Source: CAZLBC01 sp964557575
GTDB taxonomy: Bacteria; Planctomycetota; Phycisphaerae; SM23-33
Reading direction: 5' to 3'
NCBI GenBank assembly: GCA_964557575.1
Contig: CAZLBC010000022.1
Span: 1-62,124, forward strand
Length of the DNA: 62,124 nt
Shown here: positions 8,440 to 17,500 of the stretch, piece by piece
How positions within the stretch are numbered: position 1 is the stretch's first letter
Layout of the letters: every line of letters starts with the position of its first letter
Position numbers and translations under genes: made by a program
Notes under the pieces: generated by a model
What the model was told of the DNA's origin: nothing
What the model saw: the letters and a program-made list of their open reading frames with translations, nothing else
Databases searched by the model: none

Positions 8440-10017
8440 ATGACCGTCCGAAAGAAATTATTCATCGTGTTCCTGGTGACGCCGGGCATGCTGCTGGCCG
8501 TCGAGTACCTGGTCCACCGCCTCATGATCTTCCCCAGCTACGTGGCACTGGAGAGAGCGGCTGCCCGACGCCAGCTCGACCGGGTGATCGAGGCGATCGG
8601 GCGGGAGACCGTCCACCTGGATACCACGGCCCACGACTGGGGTTCCTGGGACGACACGGCGGCGCATATGGAATCGGAAGACGAGCGGTTCATCAAGACG
8701 AACCTGGGGCCCGCCGTCTTCGTCGACAACCGGCTCGATTTCGGCCAACTGGTGGACACCCGCGGCCGGGTGGTCTGGCAGTCGGCGGTGGACCGGTCGA
8801 CCGGTAAGAACACCGCTCTCCGGGGCCTGCCCCGGGACCGGTATCCCGCTGACCATATCCTGGTCTCTCATCCCTCATCCGCCGCGCCGCTCCAGGAACG
8901 GTCGGTCCGCGGTATTATGATCCTCGACGGGCGGCCGGCGCTGATCGCGTCCCGCCCGATTCTCACCAGCGAAAACGCGGGACCGATCAGGGGAACGATC
9001 ATCCTCGGCAGATACCTCGACGCGCCCTACGTCCGGCTCCTGGCCGACATGAGCAGCGTCCCGTTCCGGATCGCCCTCCCCGCCGACCCGGCCGCCGGCA
9101 CCGACGATCGGGGCGCCGGGGGCGACGAGGTGACAATCGAACCTGCCGGGAACGGCGAACTGGCCGCGCGGACACTGCGTGCCGATCTCGCGGGGAATCC
9201 CGCCGTCGAGATCGTCGCCTACCACCCGCGGCGCGTTACCGCGCAGGGGTGGAGAACCATAGTGTTCTCCCTCGTTGTCACGGCCGCCGCCTGCCTGGTG
9301 TTATTCCTGGTCCTCCGCGCGGCGGTATACAGGATCCTCCTGCGTCCCCTCGCGGACCTGACCCGCGAGATCAAGAAGGTGTACACCGAAGATGATTACC
9401 GCCCGCAAATGCCGGTGAACCGCGCCGACGAGATCGGTACGCTCGCCGGGGCCTTCGACAGGATGATACACCACATCGACAACCAGACCGACGAGTTGAA
9501 GAAACAGGCCGACCGTGACGAGTTGACGGGCCTGGCAAACCGCCGAAGCCTCCTGGCGGCGCTGAACGAGGAATGGCGCCGCATGGCCCGGGAAAAAAAT
9601 CCCCTCTCCGTGATCATGTGCGACGTCGACCGGTTCAAGGCCTACAACGACACCTACGGGCATGCCGCCGGAGACGAGTGCCTGACATCGGTGGCGGCGG
9701 TCCTGGACGCCCACACCCGCCGGGCCGGCGACCTGGCCGCCCGGTACGGCGGCGAGGAGTTCCTCGTGGTCCTGCCGGGCACGCCGCTGCAGGCGGCGGC
9801 GCAGATCGCGGAGCGTATCCGGACGGAAATTGCGGGCCTGGACATAGCACACGAATCCTCCGATATCGCCGCATACCTGACGATCAGCCTGGGCGTGGCG
9901 ACGGCGGTACCCGGACCCGGCTCATCGATCGACATCCTGCTGAAGGCGGCCGACGACGCCCTCTACGCGGCCAAGGAAGCGGGGAGAAACCGCGTGACGA
10001 CCGCGGAAGACCGGTAG
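8440..10017 (+). CDS. Membrane diguanylate cyclase, CHASE4-HAMP-GGDEF
   Basis: The 525-residue protein has TM1 at about 8-30, an extracytoplasmic CHASE4 sensor (signature HDWGSWDDT near residue 64), TM2 at about 270-295, a HAMP linker to about 350, and a GGDEF domain from about 360. The active site is GGEEF at 437-441, and an RxxD inhibitory site is present at R428-D431, so both synthesis of c-di-GMP and product feedback are expected. Other GGDEF motifs are DELTGLANRRS and CDVDRFKAYNDTYGHAAGDE. The ATG follows an AT-rich promoter-like leader. It heads a signalling block with a sigma factor, a kinase and an HD-GYP phosphodiesterase. The ligand is unknown. Confidence 0.95.
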   Translation: MTVRKKLFIVFLVTPGMLLAVEYLVHRLMIFPSYVALERAAARRQLDRVIEAIGRETVHLDTTAHDWGSWDDTAAHMESEDERFIKTNLGPAVFVDNRLDFGQLVDTRGRVVWQSAVDRSTGKNTALRGLPRDRYPADHILVSHPSSAAPLQERSVRGIMILDGRPALIASRPILTSENAGPIRGTIILGRYLDAPYVRLLADMSSVPFRIALPADPAAGTDDRGAGGDEVTIEPAGNGELAARTLRADLAGNPAVEIVAYHPRRVTAQGWRTIVFSLVVTAAACLVLFLVLRAAVYRILLRPLADLTREIKKVYTEDDYRPQMPVNRADEIGTLAGAFDRMIHHIDNQTDELKKQADRDELTGLANRRSLLAALNEEWRRMAREKNPLSVIMCDVDRFKAYNDTYGHAAGDECLTSVAAVLDAHTRRAGDLAARYGGEEFLVVLPGTPLQAAAQIAERIRTEIAGLDIAHESSDIAAYLTISLGVATAVPGPGSSIDILLKAADDALYAAKEAGRNRVTTAEDR

Positions 10018-10087
10018 AATTCGTTCTTGGCATCGCGCGCGGCGGGGGATACCATACCGTTCATTCCTTGTTCGACGGACGGCAGGT

Positions 10088-10915
10088 ATGGCGCGAAAAA
10101 ACGAAGAACCCGATCTCCGGTGGTACATGTCCCGCATCGGCGCGCGGGAAACGCTGACGGCCGACGAGGAAATCGAACTCGCCCGCCGGATCCGCGAGGA
10201 CGGTGATCCCTATGCCCGCGAGGAAATGATCACGGCGAACCTGCGGCTGGTGATCACGCTCGCGGGGAAGTACTCCTGTCCCGGCATGACCGGGGAGGAC
10301 CTGGTGGCGGAGGGAAACCTCGGGCTTATTCGGGCGGTGGAGGAATTCGATCCGGAGATGGGCCACCGGTTCAGCACCTACGCGGCCTGGTGGATCAAGC
10401 ACGCGATAAGGCTGGCCGTCATCCAGCGGGGCCGGCCCATTCGCCTGCCCGATTACCTCGTCAAGCTCATCAGGAAGTGGCGCCGGGCCGCCGGAGAGAT
10501 AACCGCCCGGCTCGGCAGACCCCCGACGGTCAACGAGATCTGTGAAAAGCTCGGCGTCGATCCCGGGAAGGCGGAGGTGATCAGCCAGGGCATCCGGGCC
10601 GCAGCCGCCCCGGTCAGCGTCGACGACGGGGACGATGCCGCGATGTCGTCCGATATCTTCGTCGACGACGGGCCCGCGCCGGACCAGCGGCTGCTCGATC
10701 GGTCCGACGGACCGATCATCGAATCGCTCCTGGAGAAGCTCGACCCCCGCGACCGGGAGGTCGTGGAGTTGCGCTTCGGTCTCGACACCGGCGGTGCGCG
10801 GCCGATGACCTACGAGGACATCGCCCGGAAGATGGGCCTGAACCGGGAGCGGGTCCGCCAGATCAACCACACGGCACTCGCCGCGATGCAGGAAATGATC
10901 GACGAACTGCTGTGA
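10088..10915 (+). CDS. RNA polymerase sigma factor, sigma-70 family (group 2/3-like)
   Basis: The 275-residue protein starts with a region 1.2-like segment (LRWYMSRIGARETLTADEEI). Region 2 follows, with NLRLVITLAGKY, GLIRAVEEFDPEMGHRFSTY and AAWWIKHAIR (core binding and -10 recognition). Region 3 spans about 130-200 and region 4 ends with the helix-turn-helix MTYEDIARKMGLNRERVRQI. It lacks the long region 1.1 of RpoD, so it is an alternative sigma factor close to the housekeeping type. It stands 70 bases after the diguanylate cyclase; TTGGCA and a GATACCAT box in that gap suggest its own promoter. No anti-sigma factor lies nearby. Its regulon cannot be read here. Confidence 0.93.
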   Translation: MARKNEEPDLRWYMSRIGARETLTADEEIELARRIREDGDPYAREEMITANLRLVITLAGKYSCPGMTGEDLVAEGNLGLIRAVEEFDPEMGHRFSTYAAWWIKHAIRLAVIQRGRPIRLPDYLVKLIRKWRRAAGEITARLGRPPTVNEICEKLGVDPGKAEVISQGIRAAAAPVSVDDGDDAAMSSDIFVDDGPAPDQRLLDRSDGPIIESLLEKLDPRDREVVELRFGLDTGGARPMTYEDIARKMGLNRERVRQINHTALAAMQEMIDELL

Positions 10916-11150
10916 GAAACCGACGCCCGGTTCGATCCCCGCCGGCTCGATGTACCATGGTGCCCGCACTTCAATGTGTAACTATGGGCTTATGTAAAAA
11001 AATCAGTTTAATCTAATTTTTACAACCTTGACTTGTCTCGCCGGGTGTACATGTCCTACAATTCTTTATACGGCTACCGTCGCGGAACGTAGCAGAGCAG
11101 GCGCCGCCACGGCAGCCGGAAGTGCACATCGCGCGGGAGATACAGCCGGA
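10916..11150 (+). promoter_or_regulatory. AT-rich intergenic region upstream of the hybrid kinase
   Basis: A 235-base gap. The segment 10970-11030 is conspicuously AT-rich. TTGACT occurs at 11028-11033 and TACAAT at 11057-11062, but their 23-base spacing is too wide for a standard promoter. Nothing else recognisable. Confidence 0.3.
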
Positions 11151-12350
11151 GTGGAGAAGAAACACGCACGCAATAACGATCAGCGGACCATGCAAGAGAC
11201 CCGGCTCCGGGCGCTTGCCGACATGGCAAGCGGCATCGCCCACGATTTCAACAATTCCCTGACCGTTATCCAGGGCTTTGTCGAGTTGATGCTCATGGCC
11301 CCCGATTCCCTCGACGACCGCCGGACGACCCTGGAAAGACTCAGGAAGATGCAGGCGGCGGCGAAAAAAGGCGCCGAAACGGTCGATCGCATGCGTGCGT
11401 TCTACCGGGAATCCGGCGCCGACGAAGTCCGGATGCCGGTACAACTGCGGGGATTGATCGAAGAGGTGATTTCGACAACCCGTCCGCGGTGGCGCGAGCA
11501 GGCCATGGCCGCCGGCAGGACCGTTCGCATAAAAAAGGAAATCCACGGTGAACCCACGGTGACGGCAAACAGGACCGAGCTGCGCGACGTACTGACAACC
11601 CTGGTCGTCAACGCCCTCGACGCCCTCGAAGATGCTGACGGCACGATAACGATCAGCGCCCGGCCCGACGAAACCGCCGCCGTTATCGCCGTCGGCGATA
11701 CGGGCCGCGGCATGGCCGAAGAAACCCGCCGCCGCTGCTTCGATCCGTACTTTACCACGAAGAAATCGGCGGAAAACGGGATGGGACTGTCCGTCGCATG
11801 CGGCATCGTCGAACGGCACGGTGGCGCGATCGAGGTCCGCAGCGCGCCGGGAGCGGGTGCGCGATTTACCGTCCGGCTCCCGGCGACGGCGCGATCCGCG
11901 GCCGGCGCCGCCCCTTCCGGCGCCCCGGCGGCGTGCCGCCCCCTCACCGTACTCGTCGTCGAGGACGACCCCGACGTGCGCCTCCTGATCACGACCTACC
12001 TGGCCGGTGCGGGGCACACCGTCGTCTCCGCCGCCGACGGCGTCGGCGGGCTCGAGCGGTTCGAACACGGGCGGTTCGACCTGGTCGTAACGGACCTGGC
12101 AATGCCCAACATGCCCGGCGACCGGTTCGCCTCGTCCCTCAAGCGGGTCGCGCCGGACACGCCGATCCTGATGCTGACCGGGTTCGGGGACATGATGGAC
12201 ACGGTCCGGGACGAGCCGCCCCCCGTCGACGCGGTATTGACGAAGCCCGTATCAAAGGATCAGCTCCTGGAGGAAGTGGCCGCGGTGACGCGAACGGCGG
12301 CTTGCAGCACCGACCGCCAAACAGCGTTCAAAGGAAACGAACATGGATAA
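11151..12350 (+). CDS. Soluble hybrid histidine kinase (HisKA-HATPase-REC)
   Basis: I start at GTG 11151, with GGGAGA 10 bases upstream; an in-frame ATG at 11190 has no ribosome site. The phosphoacceptor histidine is H31 in the H-box ASGIAHDFNNSLTVIQG. The HATPase domain shows the N box (TLVVNALDALEDA), G1 (VGDTGRGMAEE), F box (FDPYFTTK) and a G2-like NGMGLSVACGIVERHGG. A C-terminal receiver begins at VLVVEDDPDVR and carries phosphoacceptor D315 in VVTDLAMPNMPG. No input domain or membrane segment is present, so the signal must come from a partner or the short N-terminus. It overlaps the REC-HD-GYP gene by 8 bases, strong evidence for translational coupling and a shared phosphorelay. Confidence 0.92.
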   Translation: MEKKHARNNDQRTMQETRLRALADMASGIAHDFNNSLTVIQGFVELMLMAPDSLDDRRTTLERLRKMQAAAKKGAETVDRMRAFYRESGADEVRMPVQLRGLIEEVISTTRPRWREQAMAAGRTVRIKKEIHGEPTVTANRTELRDVLTTLVVNALDALEDADGTITISARPDETAAVIAVGDTGRGMAEETRRRCFDPYFTTKKSAENGMGLSVACGIVERHGGAIEVRSAPGAGARFTVRLPATARSAAGAAPSGAPAACRPLTVLVVEDDPDVRLLITTYLAGAGHTVVSAADGVGGLERFEHGRFDLVVTDLAMPNMPGDRFASSLKRVAPDTPILMLTGFGDMMDTVRDEPPPVDAVLTKPVSKDQLLEEVAAVTRTAACSTDRQTAFKGNEHG

Positions 12351-13353
12351 TCAGCGCAGCCCGCACGATGCCCTGTCCCGATCGCGCACGTACCGGATCC
12401 TGGCCGTCGACGACCAGGTCGAGATACTCGGGATACTCCGGAGCATGCTGGAGATGGAGGGTTACGAAATCGTCACCGCGGAGTCCGGCGAGGAGGCCCT
12501 GGCGGCCTTCGAAAAACAAATCCCGGACCTGGTCCTGGCCGACCTGCAAATGCCCAGGATGGGCGGGATTGAACTGCTCGAGCGGATCCGGCGCCACCCC
12601 GAGGGAGGGCTCCTGCAGGTCATCGTGGTGACAGGTTCGGAAGATATTGCCGAGACGTTGGCGGCCCTCGCCGCGGGGGCCGACGAGATCATCCGCAAGC
12701 CCTTCAAGCTCGACGAACTGCAGATCAGGGTCCGGAATGCGTTGATCCACAAGAGCCTGGTCGACCGGCTCGACCGGGCGGAAAACGTCATATTCACGCT
12801 GGCGGGAATGGTTGAGGCCCGGGACTGCGAGACCGGCGACCACTGCGAGCGGCTCGCGGGTTACTGCCGCCGGTTCGCCGAGACACTGGACCTCGACCCG
12901 CGGGACACCGAGGCGCTGCACAGCGGCTCCTTCCTCCACGACATCGGCAAGGTCGCGATTCCCGACGCCATACTCCTCGCCCCCCGGGCCCTGAAGCCCG
13001 ACGAGTGGGAGGTGATGAAAACCCACCCGGTACGGGGCGCCTCGCTCTGCAGCGGCTTGAAAGCCGCGGAGACGGCGCTGCCGGTCATCCGCAGCCACCA
13101 TGAACGATGGGACGGGTCCGGCTACCCGGACGGTCTTGAGGGCGACGCCATCCCCCGTGTCGCCCGGGTATTCCAGATCGTGGACATTTTCGACGCCCTG
13201 ACCAGCCCCCGCCCGTACAAGAAGGCCCTTTCGACCGGGGAAGCGCTGGCTATAATGGACCGCGAAGACGCCGGCGGCCTGTACGAGCCGGGACTCCTCG
13301 ACGCCTGGAAGGAGTCGCTCGAGCGGCTCCCCGCATACACCGCCGCGGGGTGA
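12343..13353 (+). CDS. Response regulator with HD-GYP c-di-GMP phosphodiesterase output
   Basis: Residues about 17-130 form a receiver domain (ILAVDDQVEILG, phosphoacceptor in LVLADLQMPRMGG, IIRKPFKLDEL). Residues about 145-330 form an HD-GYP domain with the H199-D200 pair in FLHDIGKVAIPD, the downstream metal-ligand histidines in MKTHP and RSHHERWDGSGYPDG, and the GYP triad at 260-262. HD-GYP enzymes hydrolyse c-di-GMP to GMP. The gene overlaps the hybrid kinase by 8 bases, so the kinase probably phosphorylates this receiver. With the GGDEF enzyme 2 kb upstream, the locus encodes both synthesis and breakdown of the same second messenger. Confidence 0.94.
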   Translation: MDNQRSPHDALSRSRTYRILAVDDQVEILGILRSMLEMEGYEIVTAESGEEALAAFEKQIPDLVLADLQMPRMGGIELLERIRRHPEGGLLQVIVVTGSEDIAETLAALAAGADEIIRKPFKLDELQIRVRNALIHKSLVDRLDRAENVIFTLAGMVEARDCETGDHCERLAGYCRRFAETLDLDPRDTEALHSGSFLHDIGKVAIPDAILLAPRALKPDEWEVMKTHPVRGASLCSGLKAAETALPVIRSHHERWDGSGYPDGLEGDAIPRVARVFQIVDIFDALTSPRPYKKALSTGEALAIMDREDAGGLYEPGLLDAWKESLERLPAYTAAG

Positions 13354-13426
13354 GGCCGGCGGAAACCGCGGGAAAAACCCGTCCCGCGTGTCCGGTACCG
13401 TCGCATCAATAACGGTGGATGATGAC

Positions 13427-13795
13427 ATGAACGAGAATCGGCACGATACCGACGACACGGACATATCCCTCGAACGGCGAGCAGACGCGGACCGGCGGGC
13501 CGGGGAAGACCGCCGCAAAGGACGAAACCCGAACTACACGGGCCCCGAGCGGCGGGTCAACGTGGTGGACCGGCGGCTGGGCCTCGACCGCCGCCGCGGT
13601 CCGGGGAAGCGCCGCTCGGAATCCCGCCGGGCGGCCGAAGAGGGAGAAATGAACGACGAGCAGTTCGCCTTTCTCCAGGCGATCCAGGAATACCGGAAGG
13701 TCAATAATCGCCCCTTTCCCACCTGGACCGAGGTCCTGGACGTCGTCAAGGCCCTCGGGTACCGGAAGGTGGCCGAGCCCCGGGACATCGAGTAA
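13427..13795 (+). CDS. Small protein with DRR-type repeats and a short C-terminal domain
   Basis: The start at ATG 13427 gives 122 residues. The N-terminal half is an arginine/aspartate repeat region with copies of the D/E-R-R motif (ERRADADRRAGEDRRKG, GPERRVNVVDRRLGLDRR). This type of basic repeat is often found attached to or near c-di-GMP or PilZ-type proteins, although no PilZ domain is present. The C-terminal 45 residues (NDEQFAFLQAIQEYRKVNN then FPTWTEVLDVVKALGYRKV) look like a compact winged-helix-like domain. It follows the HD-GYP gene by 73 bases and may belong to the same transcript. Function unknown; a nucleic-acid- or membrane-binding role is a guess from charge only. Confidence 0.75.
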   Translation: MNENRHDTDDTDISLERRADADRRAGEDRRKGRNPNYTGPERRVNVVDRRLGLDRRRGPGKRRSESRRAAEEGEMNDEQFAFLQAIQEYRKVNNRPFPTWTEVLDVVKALGYRKVAEPRDIE

Positions 13796-13807
13796 CCCCC
13801 CTGCCGC

Positions 13808-13869
13808 CAATGGCACTACGGTATGCGGATATACGTGCCGGTATGAATAATCATAACGTAGTGCCATTG
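13808..13869. terminator. 13-bp perfect inverted repeat between convergent genes
   Basis: CAATGGCACTACG at 13808-13820 is perfectly complementary to CGTAGTGCCATTG at 13857-13869, with a 36-base loop. It sits exactly between the end of the DRR-repeat gene (+) and the end of the lipoprotein gene (-), where a bidirectional terminator or transcript-stabilising hairpin would be expected. There is no U-tract, so a rho-independent mechanism is not proven. Confidence 0.5.
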
Positions 13870-13904
13870 CGCCCTGCCGGCGAATACGGAACGGGCGGCA
13901 GCGA

Positions 13905-14234
13905 TTATCGCTCCCCGCCGCCTGACGCCAGGTACACCCGTTCCGCCGGGCGCCGCGACCGCAGGACCACCCGACCGTTCGACACCTCCGCGAAATCGGC
14001 GCGGCGGATGCCGTCGGTATTGACCGCCAGGGCGAAGATGTTGGGGATCCGGCCCTCCCGGTAGGCCGCCCGCTTTTCCCACCCGGCGGACGCCGTCCGC
14101 ACCGTCATGGCCCATACCGAGCGGCCCGCCGGTCGAATGGCGGTACCTGTTTGATTCGTCGAACATCCCGCCAGTAACATCGCGTGGGAAGCAACGAGGA
14201 GGACTGCAGTGTATACGCGGCGTGAAGTTTTCAT
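13905..14234 (-). CDS. Small lipoprotein, function unknown
   Basis: The ATG at 14234 is preceded by AGAAAGGA. The N-terminus is a type II signal peptide with lipobox LLAGC and lipidated C24. The remaining 85 residues have beta-rich character (SVWAMTVRTASAGWEKRAAYREG, FALAVNTDGIRRADF, GRVVLRSRRPAERVYL) and no motif I can name. It should be anchored in a periplasm-facing membrane. It converges with the DRR-repeat gene and is divergent from the PQQ-propeller gene across 312 bases. Confidence 0.75.
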   Translation of the reverse strand: MKTSRRVYTAVLLVASHAMLLAGCSTNQTGTAIRPAGRSVWAMTVRTASAGWEKRAAYREGRIPNIFALAVNTDGIRRADFAEVSNGRVVLRSRRPAERVYLASGGGER

Positions 14235-14546
14235 GGCTCGATCCTTTCTCCGGCCTGCGTGACGGCACCTGAACATCGCCTTCGTGCATGAAAGCCGGGT
14301 TTCGGTCGGGGCAAACGCGGGCAACTCGTGTCGCCCGCGTTCGTCCCGCCTCAAGGTAACCATAGGATACCGATACGGGGGATGCAGAAATCGGGACAAA
14401 AAAACCGTGCCGATTCGGCTTGTGTTTTCACGGCGGGCGGCATTTTCACCGGCGGGTTGTACAGGGGTCGGACATGGTATATCCTGTGAAAACGTATCCC
14501 GTTCGCTGTCGGTTGCTCATTACTGTCCACGCCCGGAGGAGCAATC
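14235..14546. promoter_or_regulatory. Divergent regulatory region with hairpin and promoter
   Basis: A 312-base gap between the lipoprotein (-) and the PQQ-propeller gene (+). It contains a perfect 9-bp hairpin AACGCGGGC/GCCCGCGTT (14314-14322 with 14333-14341), placed in the leader of the lipoprotein. A promoter-like pair for the + gene is TTGTAC (14457-14462) and TATCCT (14480-14485), spacing 17. GGAGGAG precedes the ATG at 14547. No gene is seen. Confidence 0.4.
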
Positions 14547-17500
14547 ATGAAATACGCATTGCTCGTATCGATCCTGTCCGCCGCTCTTCCGGCGGCATCA
14601 CTCCCCGCGTCCGCCGCCGAGGACGCCGCGGCCCGCGACATCCTGAAGGTCGCCGGGGCGACGGGCGGCATCGTCGTCCACGTCGGCTGCGGCGACGGCG
14701 CGCTGACCGCCGCGCTGCGGATCGACGAACGGTTCATCGTCCGGGGACTGGATCGGGACCGGTCACTGGTCACCAAGGCGCGGGAGAACCTGTTGAAAAA
14801 GGGGCTCTCCGGGCCGGTATCCGTCGATCATCTCCCCGGCAACACCCTCCCCTTCGCCGACAACCTCGCCGCCGTGGTCGTGGCCGACGAGCCCGGCGGC
14901 GTGCCCGAGGCGGAGATGATGCGGGTCCTGTCCCCCGGGGGGAGCCTGGTCATCCGGTCCGGCGGCCGGTGGCAGGCGGCGGTCAAGCCGCGGCCGAAGA
15001 ACATAGACGACTGGACGCACTTTCTCCACGACGCCGGCAACAACGCCGTTGCCGCCGACGAGGTCGTCGGCCCCCCGCGGCGGATCCAGTGGGTCGCGCC
15101 GCCGCGATATCTCCGGAGCCACGAGACGCCGTCCGGCATCCAGGCACTGGTGTGTTCCGGCAGGCGGCTCTTCTACATCTTCGACGCGGGGCTCATCGGG
15201 ATCACCGATCCCCGCCTGCCTGCCCGCTGGTCCCTGATCTGCCGGGACGCCTTCAACGGCGCGCTGCTCTGGAAACGGCCGGTCAAGGAGTGGGGATGGC
15301 GCCAGTGGGCCCGGAAACAGATGGAAGGCAAGGACTGGACGAAAACCCGGGCCTACCGGGTAAAGGTGCCGGACGAAAACCAGGCCCGGCTGGTCGCCGG
15401 CGAAGACCGGCTCTATGCGACACTGCAATACAATGCCCCCGTGAGCCTGCTCGATGCGGCGAGCGGCAAAGTCATTACCACGGTCGCGGGCACCCGGTGG
15501 ACCAGGCTGATCCGCGCGGCGGGCGGGATCGGCCTGGCCTACATCGAGAAGATGCCGCCGGAGGCGGCACAGCGGCGCCGGCAGAGCGAGGATAAGAAGA
15601 TCAGCGCGGCCATGGTCGCATTCGACGGCAAAACCGGGAAGGTCCTCTGGGACAAGGGGCTCGACCACACCGTCGGGGGCACGGCCCTGGCGGTAACCGG
15701 GGCGAAGATCGTCTACTATACCGCAGGGAAGGGCGGGACGCTGGCCTGCCTGGACCTGGTGAGCGGCACGTGGGTCTGGCGGAATCACAAGGACACGGCC
15801 CGGGGCGCCCGGATGGTGGTCGCCCGCGGCGAGAAGGTGTTCGTCGGGTACCGCAACAAGCTGGCCGTCCACGAGGCCGCCGCCGGCCGTAAGCTCTGGG
15901 AGACGAAGGTACCCTACCGGTCGTACCGCGAGGCCCTTTACGTGGTGGGCGACCTGGTGTATCCCGGGGCCGCCGGGTCACCGGACGCGCGGGCGATCGG
16001 CTTCGATGTGTCGACGGGAAAAAAGACGCGCGAAATCACCGCGAAGAACCTGACGAGCCCCGAGCATCACCACCGCTGCTACCGGAACAAGGCTACCTCG
16101 CGGTTCATCATCGCCTCCATGGAGGGCGCCGAGTTCCTGGCCCTCGACGGATCGGGACACGCGCAGGAAAACTGGGTCCGCGGCGCCTGCCGGTACGGGA
16201 TCATGCCCGCCAACGGACTGCTCTACGCCCCGCCCGACCAGTGTTTCTGCACGCCGGGCGCGATGCTCCGCGGGTTCGCGGCCCTCGCGCCGGCGTCCGC
16301 CTCGGCCGGCCACCCCGTGCCGCAAGACCGGCGGCTGGTGAAGGAGACGGGCTGGGGCGTCCGGCTGAAGGACGAGGAGGCCGGGAACGGGGACTGGCCG
16401 ACCTACCGCCGCGACCCCCCCCGCAGCGGATCGACGCCCGCGGCCGTCGCCGGCGGCATCGCGAAGGCCTGGCGGACGAAGCTCGGCGGCGACCTGACCG
16501 CCCTCACCGCGGCCGGGGGCAGGGTCTTCGTCGCCCGCAAGGACGCCCACACCGTCTGTGCACTCGACGCCGGCAGCGGAACGGAGGCCTGGCACTTCGT
16601 CGCCGGCGGCAGGATCGATTCCCCGCCCACGATATACCGGGGGCTCTGCCTTTTCGGCGCGGCCGACGGGCGGGTCTACTGCCTGCGGGCCGCCGACGGC
16701 GCGCCGGTCTGGACGTTCACCGCCGCGCCCCGGCGACGGATGGTGGGCTGTTTCGACCGCATCGAGTCCGCCTGGCCGGTCCACGGGACGATCCTTGTCA
16801 GCGAAGGCATCGCCTACTGCACCGCGGGACGCTCGACGTACCTGGACGGCGGCATTCACCTCTTCGGGCTGGACCCGGCCACCGGGAAGGTCCTCCACGC
16901 CGGACACCTCGGGCGGCCGCCGCTGGGCATCAGGGGGGTCCGGGACAAGTCGTTCTACACATTGGGGGCCAACAGCGATGTCCTGGTCGCCGAGGGCGGA
17001 TTCATCTACATGCGTCAGAAAAAATTCACCCCGGCACTGAAGGAACTGCCGGGGAAGGAACTGTCGAGCAAGGGAGAAATGGACGTCGGACTCCACCTCT
17101 TCTCGACCTCATCGCTGCTGGACGGCTCGTGGTACAACCGGACCTTCTGGATGTACGCGCAGCGCTGGCCCGGCTTCCAGCTCGCCAACCAGGCCCCCAA
17201 GAGCGGCCAGTTGATCGTCCGGGACGAGAAGACCACGTTCGCCCTGCGGGTCTTCTACCTGCGGAACTGCCACAGCCCGATGTTCTTTCCCGGCACACAG
17301 GGCTACCTGCTGTTCGCCGACAAGAACACCACCGAGCCGCAGATCGTGGGAGAAGAAGGGGCGAAGGAACCCGTGAAATGGCTGCCGATGTCGGACTATT
17401 CCCGCGGCCGCGGCAACGAGGTCAGGAAGCTCGACAGCACGGCCTTCGGCGGCGACAAGGGCATCGGCTACACCCGTGCCGCACCGCCCCTGTGGAAGAC

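Noticed and set aside
11028..11150. Longer N-terminus of the hybrid kinase from a TTG at 11028
   Set aside because: It would overlap the AT-rich promoter-like segment and gives a cysteine/alanine-rich sequence without family character; the GTG at 11151 has a ribosome site.
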